From Pyrus communis (Eukaryota; Streptophyta; Magnoliopsida; Rosales; Rosaceae), in NCBI RefSeq assembly GCF_963583255.1, contig NC_084818.1:14200222-14264221 (forward strand): a stretch of DNA of 64,000 nucleotides, read 5' to 3'. The notes beneath the pieces are model-generated. The model saw nothing but the letters and a program-made list of their open reading frames with translations. It was not told where the DNA came from and searched no databases. Of the stretch, positions 47,882 to 58,099 are shown piece after piece. The position numbers and the translations under genes were made by a program. The stretch's first letter is position 1, and every line of letters starts with the position of its first letter.

Positions 47882-48548
47882 CTGCTTGGTATATTCACGA
47901 TAGGGGACCACACGTATTTCAGGGGTAATCATGCTTGGTATATTCGCAATGGGTGATCACTGCCTGCACAATAGACTATGCATATGGTTCTGCTTGGTTT
48001 ATCTGCAATGAGGGACCATACGCATTCTAGGAGTGATCATGCTTGGTATATCTGCGATGGGTGATCACTACCTAGAGCTATAAGATACAGTCCTGCTTGG
48101 TATATCTACGATGACGGATTGTTAGGGGTGATCATGCTTGGTATATCCGCGATGGGTGATCACTGCCTACATTATTAGATTATGCATATGGTTTTGCTTC
48201 GTTTATCCGCAATGGGGGACCATACGCATTCTAGGAGTGATCATGCTTGGTATATCCGCAATGGGTGATTACTACCTAGTGTTAGGATATGGTCCTGCTT
48301 GGTATATCCGTGATGGGGGACCAGACGTATTTTAGGGGCGATCATACTTGATATATCTGCGATAGGTGATCACTGCCTGCACGCTTAGATTATGCCTATA
48401 GTTTTGCTTGGTATATCCACAATGGGGGACCATACGCATTCTAAGGGTGATCACGCTTGGTATATCCGCGATGGATGATCACTGCCTACCTAGGGTTATG
48501 AGGATTAGTTGTACTTGGTACATTTCGATAGGCGACCATAGTTTAGTT
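47882..48548 (+). repeat. Two-submonomer tandem repeat array (~13 half-units)
   Basis: The core tgcttggtatatccgcgatg occurs about 13 times at intervals of roughly 40-60 bp. Two kinds of continuation alternate: gggggaccatacgcattcta (type A) and ggtgatcactgcctac (type B), giving a higher-order unit of about 105-110 bp. The array is non-coding and lies inside gypsy-like leader sequence. Confidence 0.88.
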
Positions 48549-49109
48549 GGATTCCATTGAGTGGTCTGGAATCCCTACTCTTGCTCACTTCCATAAAGTT
48601 AGTCCGACCCCTAGATTTGAGTGAATAGGAATTGCTCACAGTGGACATTGTGTTTATAAATTAGATTTGTTATGTTTTTACTTGGAATCCGGGTAGGGAA
48701 TTATGTAGAATTCCTTTATTAAATTTCGTGAATTGATATGTGATCTTCTTGATTGATTAATGTGGTTAAATGTTAATATCGTGCATCTGTGATTCATGGA
48801 ATTGATTAATTGGAGTGATTGTGGAATGATGTTGGATATGATTATTTTTATTATGATTTGATTATTTGACCAATGTGGCTAGAGAATAATATTGTGCTTC
48901 GTTGGTTCTTTGATATGTTACATGCTATAGATTGCGGTATTAAGTTGAAACATAGTGAGTTATGCGATGGATGAAATGGAAATCTTGATTGTCATTTGGG
49001 TTTGTTATGTAGCCCTGAATCTAGTAATTTATGCTTGTCAAGTCCCAATAATTGCTTGAGGAATGCTATGCCTTCCTGTTAGAATGCACTAGGATAAATG
49101 TCTGAGTTT

Positions 49110-49205
49110 AGTGAATGATGAACTACAAATAGCTTGATCCCTTCTTGGGTTACGTAGGCAATCTAACACTAAGGTTAGATGTAGCCATGAAATAAAAGTA
49201 AATGA
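49110..49205 (+). repeat. Leader fragment shared with the 35-38 kb element
   Basis: The sequence gaactacaaatagcttgatcccttcttgggttacgtaggcaatctaac matches 36236-36290 (gaactacgaatggcttgatccc...acgtaggtagtctaac), showing that the two non-coding LTR elements belong to related families. Confidence 0.75.
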
Positions 49206-49287
49206 ATGTGTGGCTAAATCATTGATTAGTTTTGGTCTTGTCTCAAATACAAGACATGATAAATAAACAGGGTTGTGAAGACGTCAC

Positions 49288-51090
49288 ATGTTAATCTTGG
49301 ACGTATGTCGGGATCGGGGCATGATACCTACACATGAAGGTGGGCTTGATCTTGGGGATTTAGCTTCATTGAATTTGGCGTCTTTGCTTAGTTTTGGATG
49401 GGATGCTTTACAATCCTCTTTTCTGTGGAGTTCCTTCACTCATCAGTATTTTTCTTTTTCACCTTACGAAAACCAAAATATCTATTCACAATCTTCTGTG
49501 TGGCATGATTTGAAGCGTGCAAATTTTGAATAATAATAGTCGTTAGATTATTAATGATGGGAGGTTAGTTTCCTTTTGGTTCAACAAATGGTTAGATGAA
49601 ACTACTATTATCCCTTCTTTATCTTCGATCATTTCACCTAAGGTTTTTCCTCGAGTTACAGATGTTATTGAAGCATAGAGTTGGTCTTTGCCAGATTATT
49701 TTATAACTTTATTCCCTTCTGTAGTGCAACAGATTTTACGTCTACATTTGCCTTTAAATGTCGAGGATGACAAATTTATTTGGGAACCTTCGCCTACAGG
49801 GAAGTTTTCCTTTTCTTCTGGTTATTAGCTTATTCAAAGGAAACATAGTGATTGTGTTTGGGTTAAGGTTATTTGGCAACATTTTATTCCACCACAACTA
49901 TCTATTTTGGCTTGACGGCTTTCATGATAAACTTCATACTGAGGGTGCGCTGTAATGAGGTGGCACTTCTTTAGCATCCATTTGTTATTTATGTCATAAT
50001 GCTGAAGAATATACTACTCATCTTTTCTTCGGCTGTTAGATATCTAGACAGCTTTGGAGGTGGTTAGCATGCCAATTTGGTACCTTTTGCCTCTTTCAGA
50101 TTTGTTGGCTGTGTTTTAGGATATCTACGTTCACAAGCCCTTTTTCCTACAGTTGCACAATATCTGGATTTTTGCGGGTCTTTCTACTATTACAACTATT
50201 TGGAAGGCTCGAAATAGGTTTATTTTTTAAGGTCTACCAATCTATTTTCATCGTCTCTACATGTCAATCAATTCTGTGATTGTTCATGGTGGGAAATTTA
50301 TTCTTGGTCACTCTCAAGGTTTTGACACTCGAATCATCTCTTCTTTAAGGATCCAACCTATCTCTCACAAGGCGCCTACCATCCTTCTTGTCCCTTGGTC
50401 TCCTCCTTGATTTCCTTGGATTAAACTTAATACAAATGGTTTGTCTAAAGGAAACCTGATCCTGCTGCTTGTGGATGAGTTTTTTAGGAATTGTCATGGT
50501 AGTTTTCTTGGTGGTTTCTGTTAATGGTTGGTCATCACAACTCTTTTTTTGCAAAATTATCTGCAATTATTATTGGTGTAGAGTTGCATATCAGCGGGGT
50601 TAGCATTGTCTTTGGTTGGACAGTGACAGCTCTAGTGTTATTTTTGCTCTTCAATCATTTGATTTTGATCCTCCTTTGCCTCTTCGTACACAATGGTTTA
50701 ATTGTTAGGTCCGCATTCGGAAAATGACTTTCTACACATCTCACATATCGCGAATGAAATTTTGTTGTAGATAATTTTGCAAACATGAGTTTGACTTCTC
50801 CAACTTTAACTTGGCATGATTCTCCTCCATCGGCAGCTCGTGTTGCTTTGTTTTCGGACTATGTTGGCTTGCTCAACTACCGCTTCTCAAATTATTGTGC
50901 ATCTCAACATCCAGATTTTTTCCTAACTTTGCGGTGTTGCTCAGCTTGTTTTGTAAGTTTAGACTTTTAGATTTGGTTTTATAGGGGATAGGTTTCATAT
51001 CTCCCCCCTTCTTTTATTGTCTTTGTTTTATGAAGAGTGAGGTTTATATTCCCTCTAGCTAGGTGTAACTTCTTTTTTTGCTATAAAAAA
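49288..51090 (+). mobile_element. LINE (L1-type) 3' fragment: zf-RVT and RNase H region
   Basis: Across frameshifts and stops the plus strand encodes the C-terminal part of a plant LINE ORF2. The match begins with INDGRLVSFWFNKWLDE, then the reverse-transcriptase zinc-binding region (FSFSSGY, VWVKVIWQHFIPPQLSILA), then an RNase H-like start (PWIKLNTNGLSKGN) and FFRNCHGSFLGGF. A 3' UTR-like T-rich end follows, with an A8 run at about 51083. The RT core and endonuclease are absent, as expected after 5' truncation. Confidence 0.8.
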
Positions 51091-53150
51091 AATCTCCCTT
51101 ATACCGTTCAGGTTTTCCAAAAAATAAAAAAATAATATAAGAATCAAACTAAATGTGTCTTATTCTTGTATGTAAAAGTTAAACTCACTTACGCTGTTGC
51201 GAAATGCCTAAAACTACTAGGAAGCCATGCTAGGCATCCCTTAACCAAACCACGCACATTGGTATCATCCTTGAAATCCTCTCTCTTTTCTTTATGATTT
51301 TATCTGGATTGGTCTCCCACTTTGAACTTTGGAGCACCAAAACCGGTCAGAAACTATATATCAAGTGAAAGTTGAGGTTAGAAATCATATAAATCTGTTT
51401 CACTCACTCCCGTGTTTCTTAAACCCTTTAAAATACAAAGAAATCTCGTATGATCGAGGGAATCATATAAAAATCTGGTTTTTGGATTACATTATTTATC
51501 TTGATATCAAAAGACATTCCCCACTTACTTGGTGAGGTTGGTCAGTCTTGGGTTATGGCCACAAATGTATGTCATGTCTAATATAAAGTAATTTCCCAAT
51601 TGAGTCATACTAACGGTTTAGTTCACCCACTTAACTATAATCTTTGTGCTTATGCTTATGATAGCGACATCATCATTTCACATATCTATTAAAATTACAA
51701 TACATTATGCTTACTCATATCACGAAAGAATGGACTTACTGCTATAGCAAACTGATTTAATTTATGTTTTTGAGTTGTTTAAATTTTGTGACGGCCTTGA
51801 TTAATACGGTGTTACTTCTCTTTATGATATTTAAATAAAATTTCTAAAAATTTAAACATTTAGTTTCTATTAGGAAAAAAAATGAGAGGATTACTTACGC
51901 CTTTTTTTTCCTTTGACATATGAAATGAGATCGAACCTATAATCTGTCATATTTTCACTTTTTTGCAGCATTAACAATTATAAGGTTCCTCCAATGTCAT
52001 AGGACACAGTTTGCAAATCTAGAAATATGGAAGGCCTTGGTTTACAAAGAATGAAATATTTTATACCGCTTGTTTAACCAAGTCGGACAGTTCTTACCTA
52101 ACCTGACAACTGGTGGGTTCAAGTACTTGTCTGTTTTTAGAATTATTTATTACTGTGTGTTGGACAATTTGAGGCCAGCAAAAGTTAATTAAAATTTTAA
52201 AACCATACAATAATACTAAATTTTTTCTTTTTTAAAGTACGATATTCTATTCATTCATTAATAGACATTAGAAATACATGTTATGAAACATCACTAGTAA
52301 TAAAGTAATGAGTAAACTTCAAGTACTCATGGAAAGATAAGATCATCTGAAACCGCAAGATTATATAAATCAATAAAATCGTTAAATCTCGTGTTATATT
52401 GAGATTATGTGAAAACAAAAATCTCAAATCATAATGGGACAGAGAGTACGATGCCCATTAGTCTAATCGCATCACCTAATCACCACCATGATCCTGGAAA
52501 ACCAAGTAGATCTAGCAAATCAAACAGCTCTACCCTTCACACATAAATCCAAAAGAAAGGTAGCACACAAAAACAAAAATCAAACTGAACCAACTCTCCT
52601 AAAGAGAAAAATCAAAACCAAATCTTCAACACAATTCCTGAAAATTATTAAACAGTGTACAAAATAAAAAGATAAAATCATGTCATTGTTCCACATCCTT
52701 TGGATATCTGAGAGCCATAGCACTGCACCGGCTATAATGTTGTACTAGCTAAATGAATGCAATCTGACATCTAGCTTCAACCTCACATCGAAGGTGAAGA
52801 TGATAACTAGATCCAAACCTTGTGTTCGTATGTGCGTAGGTTAAAAAACGATTTTTCATTGAATAAAGTAAACGAAAAGGAAGAGAGGTGAGGGACCAAA
52901 AATTATTGCCAAGAAAATTGTCGTGGACCCCAAAGCCAAAAGCAAGGGCTAGCAGAAGCGATTTTTTTTTCTTTGATTTTTGCTCGGCTGGTTTTTTTTT
53001 TTTATTCATTAAATTAACAAGAGTATGGCTTGAAACCTCTAAATGGAGATTTTGTACAAATTAATTTTAATGATAGTATTAAAACCAATGGTGATTCTTT
53101 TGCTGATTTCTTAATTAGAAATTCTTCCGGTAATACAATTATGAGAGTTT
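51091..53150. other. Intergenic DNA, no gene recognised
   Basis: AT-rich sequence. A minus-strand frame at 52749-53009 begins with a Lys-rich run coded by poly-T stretches and matches nothing I recognise. It is probably accidental. Confidence 0.4.
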
Positions 53151-53159
53151 TTCTTTAAA

Positions 53160-53360
53160 AATAAAAAATGACCAGTTAGTAGCTTTCCCATGGTAGTCCA
53201 TTATTTCGGGGACTGAGAAGACTAACAGAGGCATTTCAACCTCCTCTTGATCATCATTGTGCGATTCACCAATGGTGGGAATCGAACCCAAGACGTGTCG
53301 TGTGGAATACAAGCCTGAAATTCATCCCCAACCACTGGACTACTCCGTGGTGGTTACAAT
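53160..53360 (-). mobile_element. tRNA-related SINE-like fragment
   Basis: Read on the minus strand, gtagtccagtggttgggg resembles a pol III A box and gggttcgattcccacc is a near-consensus B box about 55 bases downstream. It does not fold into a full tRNA. It is most likely a SINE head lying next to a second SINE. Confidence 0.5.
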
Positions 53361-53384
53361 TATGATAGGTTCATTTCCTTCAGG

Positions 53385-53575
53385 CTCTTTTTTTTTTTTT
53401 TTTTTTTTGGAACAATCGATATTATCTACACTAAGGGAGGGGTGGTTAGGCTTAGCCTCACAATGGGCTAGCAATAATGTGGTTCAAATTCACCTATGGC
53501 GAAAATTGAACCTAAAACTTCTTACTTACAAAAGAATAGAAATATCACTAAAACGTAGTACTAAGTGGTAGTTAT
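53385..53575 (-). mobile_element. SINE, minus strand
   Basis: Read on the minus strand it runs from ccacttagtactacg through a B-box-like ggttcaattttcgcc and cattgtgaggctaagcc to an A-rich tail, which is the T18 tract at about 53390-53408 on the plus strand. The same order of segments is present in the SINE at 2425-2624, so both belong to one family. Flanking duplications are not clear. Confidence 0.75.
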
Positions 53576-54191
53576 TTCTTTTATTTAACATACTGAAACT
53601 ACAATTAATCATACTTTCAAAGAAGTCAATATTAACATATAATAGTTCCTCGTTTACGTTGTGACAACGTTGGTAATAAGATCAATAGAAAAAAATAATC
53701 AATCTCTTGTAATTATGTTGTTAGGCTGCACCACTTGACCTTCAGATGGGTCATGGAGAACCTACTTTTGGCTTCCAACACCAATACGTGATTTGTCACA
53801 TATCACGTGTAAATATTAACTGGAGGACAATGTGACCTTAGGAGGCTTGAGCATGAGAACATCTCTTAAAATCAAAACCTTTCTCTTGTTGGAATATTGT
53901 GATAGAATAAAATGCCTTTTTCGGCTAATACATGATTCAACCACCTCATGCTATTACTTTTCTTCTCGCATGCGCACATATTTACTTTACCGTCATTTTG
54001 ATTTCGATCTCTAATTAACTTAATTGTTGAATTGAAATTTTATTTGTTAAAATATTTTGGTAGAGGTCTTCAGCATCATTTAAAGAATTTAAACCCTCCA
54101 TTTATACACTCAATATCTCACAAATTATGAAAATTAGACAAATTCAAATAATATTTTTTTTAATATAATAATTACTTAAAAATCAATAATA
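53576..54191. other. Intergenic DNA
   Basis: No gene or clear repeat recognised. Confidence 0.4.
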
Positions 54192-54200
54192 AAGTAATAT

Positions 54201-55337
54201 GGCCAAAAAAATTTTGTGGTCCCTGTGGTGACACACAACTTTCAATGTTACCCTTGTGATGAAAAAGCTGTTAATTAAACTCCCGTGGTAAGCCCTGTTA
54301 GTAATTGAGGTCCAAATCCAAACTTCCATTAGTCCTTCGTTAAAAACACTCATGTGACTATCACATGGATTGGTCAAATACATCATTTCAATCCAAATTA
54401 TATCCTATTCCATAGACATCTAGTATGACTTAGGTATACGCTTGTTCTTTCTAGGTGAGTTATGACATACAATTGTTTTTCTTGTGAGTTAAAAAGTTGG
54501 CATCTGATTCTAGTGCACAAAGCAAATTGAACCAAGTGAAAATGAGAGATAATTTACAAGAATAACATAAAGAATTAAAAACAACGGGTGAACGACATTT
54601 CAGTTTATGCATTCAGACGAGTGAAAAGCATTGTAGAATTAAAGAATTGAAGACAATGGGTAAAAGGTAGTGCAGAAAATTCAATTTTCACGTCTGCCCT
54701 CTGCATATTCAGGAGCATAAGAAACTTAAATAATTAAAATTCAAAGAAGATTAAGAAAAAAATTGAAAGGTTGTGTACTAGCCAACTACGGCATGCATCA
54801 AACCGCACTACTGGTTAAAGACAAAATTGAAAGGCATATATGTATTCGGACTGGTACAAATTGATACAAGAATGAAAATTCAACTAAGACTAAGACTCTA
54901 ACTCATGATCAAAGACGTGTTGGCATTGAAAAAAACAATGGTTTATTAGAAGTATTATGATTTCCAAACGAAATTAAATCATACCAAAGAAATTATACAC
55001 GGCTTCACCTTCACCTCTTCTCCTAGCCATTGACATGGTTTTACAGGTTTAGTTTCACTCTTTACATTCAAGCTTTTTTCTATGAAATCTAATTTCCGTT
55101 GAACACTAACTCATACTAGATGTCCATGGAATGGGATGTAATTTGAATTGAAATGGCGAATTTGACCCTCAGTGTGATAGTCATGTGAGTTTATTTAATG
55201 GAAGACTAACAAAAGTTTGGATTTGGACCTCAATAGCTAATAAGGCTCACCATGAGAATTTAATTAAAAGCCTTTTCACCACAAGGGTCACATTAAAAAT
55301 GCAATGTCACCACAAGGACCATGAAAAAAAATTGGCC
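54201..55337. mobile_element. Mutator-like non-autonomous element, 1137 bp
   Basis: Long terminal inverted repeats of about 200 bp run inward from ggccaaaaaaattttgtggt on the left and from ggccaattttttttcatggt on the right (reverse complement). They share blocks such as ccttgtggtgacat, tttggatttggacctcaatta and catgtgactatcac with moderate divergence. A perfect 9-bp duplication AAGTAATAT flanks the element (54192-54200 and 55338-55346). Long TIRs and a 9-bp TSD define the Mutator (MULE) superfamily. The interior has no transposase. Confidence 0.92.
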
Positions 55338-55845
55338 AAGTAATATTGTTCTTTACATAGTTCTAACAAAAAAATAATGTACCTAAACCCTAGAAATATA
55401 TGAAAATGATTAATAAGTTTTCCATTTTTAAAATTAACATATGACGTGGACAAAAGTCAAAGGACCTTGATAAAAAAAAATAAAAATGTTTTTTTAGCCA
55501 AATTGGTCTCTAAGATTTACATAACTCCTCACTTTGGTCCCTGTGATTTGAAATCGATAGAATTGGTCCCTGAGTTTGTCCACATTTAATGATTTTGGTC
55601 ATTCAATGAAAAATCTCCATAAAATAAGGTTAAAATGATAAAAATGCCCTTATTTTTTGTCTAATCATTTTGGCTTATTGTTTAGTAAATTGAGGATAAT
55701 TTTGTCATTTTGATCCTTATTTAACATCATTTTTCACCGAATGACCAAAATGATTGATGGTGGACAATCTCTATAACATCTCACATCGCCCAGGGGAGTG
55801 ATCCTTATATGTATATTCCCATCCCTAACTAGCATGAGGCATTTT

Positions 55846-55952
55846 GGGAGCTCACTGGCTTCGGGTTCCGTAGGAACTCCGAAGTTAAGCGAGAAGAGGG
55901 CTAGAGCAATCCCATGATGGGTGACCTACTGGAAAGTTGCTCGTGAGTTCCC
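55846..55952 (+). promoter_or_regulatory. 5S rRNA-like pol III promoter region in left Cassandra LTR
   Basis: Similarity to plant 5S rRNA spans about 107 bases. The A-box/IE region (gaagttaagcgagaag) and C box (gatgggtgacc) are retained. The 3' end is divergent (ggaaagttgctcgtgagttccc), so it is not a functional 5S gene. Confidence 0.85.
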
Positions 55953-56200
55953 AAAAAATAAAACCATGAGGGAATGGTAAGCCCAAAGCGGACAATATCG
56001 TGCTACGGTGGTGGAGCGGGCCCGGGAAGTGATCCACCCTGGGCTGGGATGTGATAATTGGTATCAGAGTCTAACCCTGGTCGCGTGTGTGCCGACGAGG
56101 ACGTCGGGCCTATGAGGGGGGTGGATTGTAACATCCCACATTGCCCAGGGGAGTGATCCTTATATGTATATTCTCATCCCTACCTAGCATGAGGCTTTTT

Positions 56201-56307
56201 GGGAGCTCACTGGCTTCGAGTTCCGTAAGAACTCCGAAGTTAAGAGAGAAGGGGGCTAGAGCAATCCCATGATGGGTGACCCACTGGAAAGTTGCTCATG
56301 AGTTCCC
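56201..56307 (+). promoter_or_regulatory. 5S rRNA-like pol III promoter region in right Cassandra LTR
   Basis: This is the second copy of the 5S-derived segment. It differs from the left copy at several bases, including gaagttaagaga in place of gaagttaagcga, a change within the internal promoter. Confidence 0.85.
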
Positions 56308-56529
56308 AAAAACAAAACCGTGAGGGAATGGTAAGCTCAAAGCGGACAATATCATGCTACGGTGGTGGAGTGGGCCCAGGAAGTGATCCGCCCCGGGCCG
56401 GGATGTGACAATCTCAGAGACCACTTCTATTGATTTCAAATCCCAGGGACCAAAGTGAGGAGTTATGCAAATCTCAGGAACCATTTTAGCTAAAAGCCAA
56501 AAAAAAAAAAAAAAAAAAAAAAAAAAGAT

Positions 56530-57600
56530 TAATTTAGAATGAAAATTATATATAAGTAAGAAATGCCAAGTACATCTCGAAAACTTGCCGTGCAATATCG
56601 AAATTTGATCATTTTACTAGTTATATTGTATATATAACATTTGAAATTTGATCATTTTATTTGATAAATTTTATCAGTTTATGTGTTAATATATAACATG
56701 TGAAAAGATTAATCTATATTTTTTACTTTTAGAGAACAATATCAATAAAACTCACTCATATAATAACATGTGAAAAGATTATTCCAATTACCACCTGATG
56801 ACATAACCACACAATTTAACCTACACTCATATAGTCATATTAGTTGTAAATTCTTGAAAAATCCATACAAAAAATTTTTGATTTCCTTTTTACATATATC
56901 AGGATTTTATTATTTAAATTTAATATAATTTTACGTTTGGGAGGAATTCGTCGAAGTTTGGTAGATATTTTTGTGTTGATATTACAAAGACAGATGAGTA
57001 TACACGCCCTTGCGTGAGTTGACATACGTGAGACCGTTTCTCTTCTTCTTTGTCCAACAGACAATTATGGATAAGAATTAACAAAAAAGGAAACTCATTT
57101 AACTTGCTCCTAAAAAAGCCAGATTACAATTTACATCCGTTGGCAGTTGCCCTTTGGCTCGTTAAATCCCCAGTCCATCCTCTCATCACGGCAAAAATCA
57201 CGAGCCCTAAAAGCAACGGCTGCGATTACATCACCACCCCAACAAAAATAAAAAAATCATTTGAATTAATAATCAACATGTTTTGGGTACAACATATCCA
57301 AATGCACAGTAGAGCAGGTGTATAAATATAGCAAAATATATGCATATACACACACATATGCGTGTGTGTATATATGTGTGTGTGTACGTATATATTCCAA
57401 TGACACCTAAGTTGGTAATTGGGGGGGAATTTTGGGTGCCCTGTATTGATCCTCAAAGAATAACCACCTTCTAAAGATATCCCATTTTTCAAATTCTCTC
57501 TCTCTAGAAATTTGCCCTCTGCATTTTTCTTCCTTCTTCTCCTTCCTTCTTCTTCTTCTTCTTCCATCTCTTTCTCCCTCCACAACCCAATGTAGTGGAG
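56530..57600. other. Upstream region of the kinase gene with microsatellites
   Basis: AT-rich to about 57.3 kb. A purine-pyrimidine alternating tract (tatacacacacatatgcgtg...gtgtgtacgtatata) lies at 57340-57393. A CT-rich and ctt-repeat stretch at 57490-57575 resembles pyrimidine-rich plant leaders. Promoter and 5' UTR of the kinase gene are expected here, but no single element is claimed. Confidence 0.45.
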
Positions 57601-57683
57601 TCTTTTCCTCCTTTTGTTTTCAGGAAGGCCTCTTCTCTCTTCTTCTGGTTTAGTAATTTGGGAAACTCTGCCAAGCCTGAACC

Positions 57684-58099
57684 ATGACGGCGGAAGGTAT
57701 GCTCTGCTCCTCCTCTGTTTTCAGGTTTTTTTTGTGTGTTTGCGGCGGCGGGTGGGTTGCAAGGACACTGGGGCCCGGCTGCGAAAAATGAATGGGAATT
57801 TTTGGTATATCAACCTGAAAAAGCAAAAGAAAAATCTAAGGCGAAAAGTTTTGATATTTTGCAATCTTTCATTGTTACATACATTTTTTTTCCAACATTG
57901 TTGTATTTATTGACTCGAGGGATGTTCTAATTAATCTCATTTAAATTACGAGAATGATGGTTCAAAATTGGGCTGCAGAAGGAGGAACACGCTGTTTTAG
58001 CCAATACATAGTCTAATCATTCATTGTCATTTTTGTCTTTGTTTTTGCTCTTTTTTTTTTCTTTTTGTTCATTTAGTAACGATTTGGTGGGGCATTGCA
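57684..58099 (+). promoter_or_regulatory. Putative 5' leader with intron and spliced in-frame upstream ATG
   Basis: An ATG at 57684 begins atgacggcggaag followed by a donor gtatgc at 57697. A pyrimidine-rich acceptor cttttttttttctttttg...atttag ends at 58076. Joining the two gives an uninterrupted frame into the kinase start at 58100, adding 12 residues (MTAEVTIWWGIA). The acceptor is strong, so a 5' intron is plausible whether or not the upstream ATG is used. Confidence 0.5.

Larger units (their letters stand above)
55772..56410 (+). mobile_element. Cassandra TRIM retrotransposon carrying 5S rRNA-like sequence, 639 bp
   Basis: Two LTRs (55772-56056 and 56127-56410) start T(A/G)TAACATC and end GGGATGTGA(C/T)A. 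A 5-bp duplication ATCTC flanks the whole (55767-55771, 56411-56415). The 70-bp interior has a primer-binding site tggtatcagagt for initiator tRNA-Met and a purine tract gaggggggtgga. Each LTR contains a 5S rRNA-derived segment, 55846-55952 and 56201-56307, with the words gaactccgaagttaagcg and gatgggtgacc that match the pol III internal promoter of 5S genes. This is the defining feature of Cassandra. It encodes no protein. Confidence 0.95.
55491..56500. mobile_element. TIR element interrupted by Cassandra
   Basis: The left end tttttagccaaattggtctc...ataactcctcactttggtcc is repeated inverted at the right end (ggaccaaagtgaggagttat...ccattttagct), about 90 bp on each side. Outside the Cassandra insertion only about 370 bp remain. 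The right end runs into an A30 tract, so the target duplication cannot be read. The layout resembles the neighbouring MULE-type element, but the superfamily is not proven. Confidence 0.7.

Noticed and set aside
47882..48548. CRISPR-like array
   Set aside because: The spacers are themselves repeated and the context is a plant retroelement; this is an ordinary higher-order tandem repeat.
52749..53009. 86-codon minus-strand frame starting with a Lys-rich run
   Set aside because: The start is created by poly-T stretches, and I see no conserved pattern or splice partner.
53260..53350. A tRNA gene on the minus strand
   Set aside because: A- and B-box-like words are present but the arms do not pair into a cloverleaf. 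A SINE head explains it better.
55846..56307. Two genuine 5S rRNA genes
   Set aside because: The 5S-like parts lie in the LTRs of a TRIM with PBS, polypurine tract and target duplication, and the 3' portion of each is divergent.
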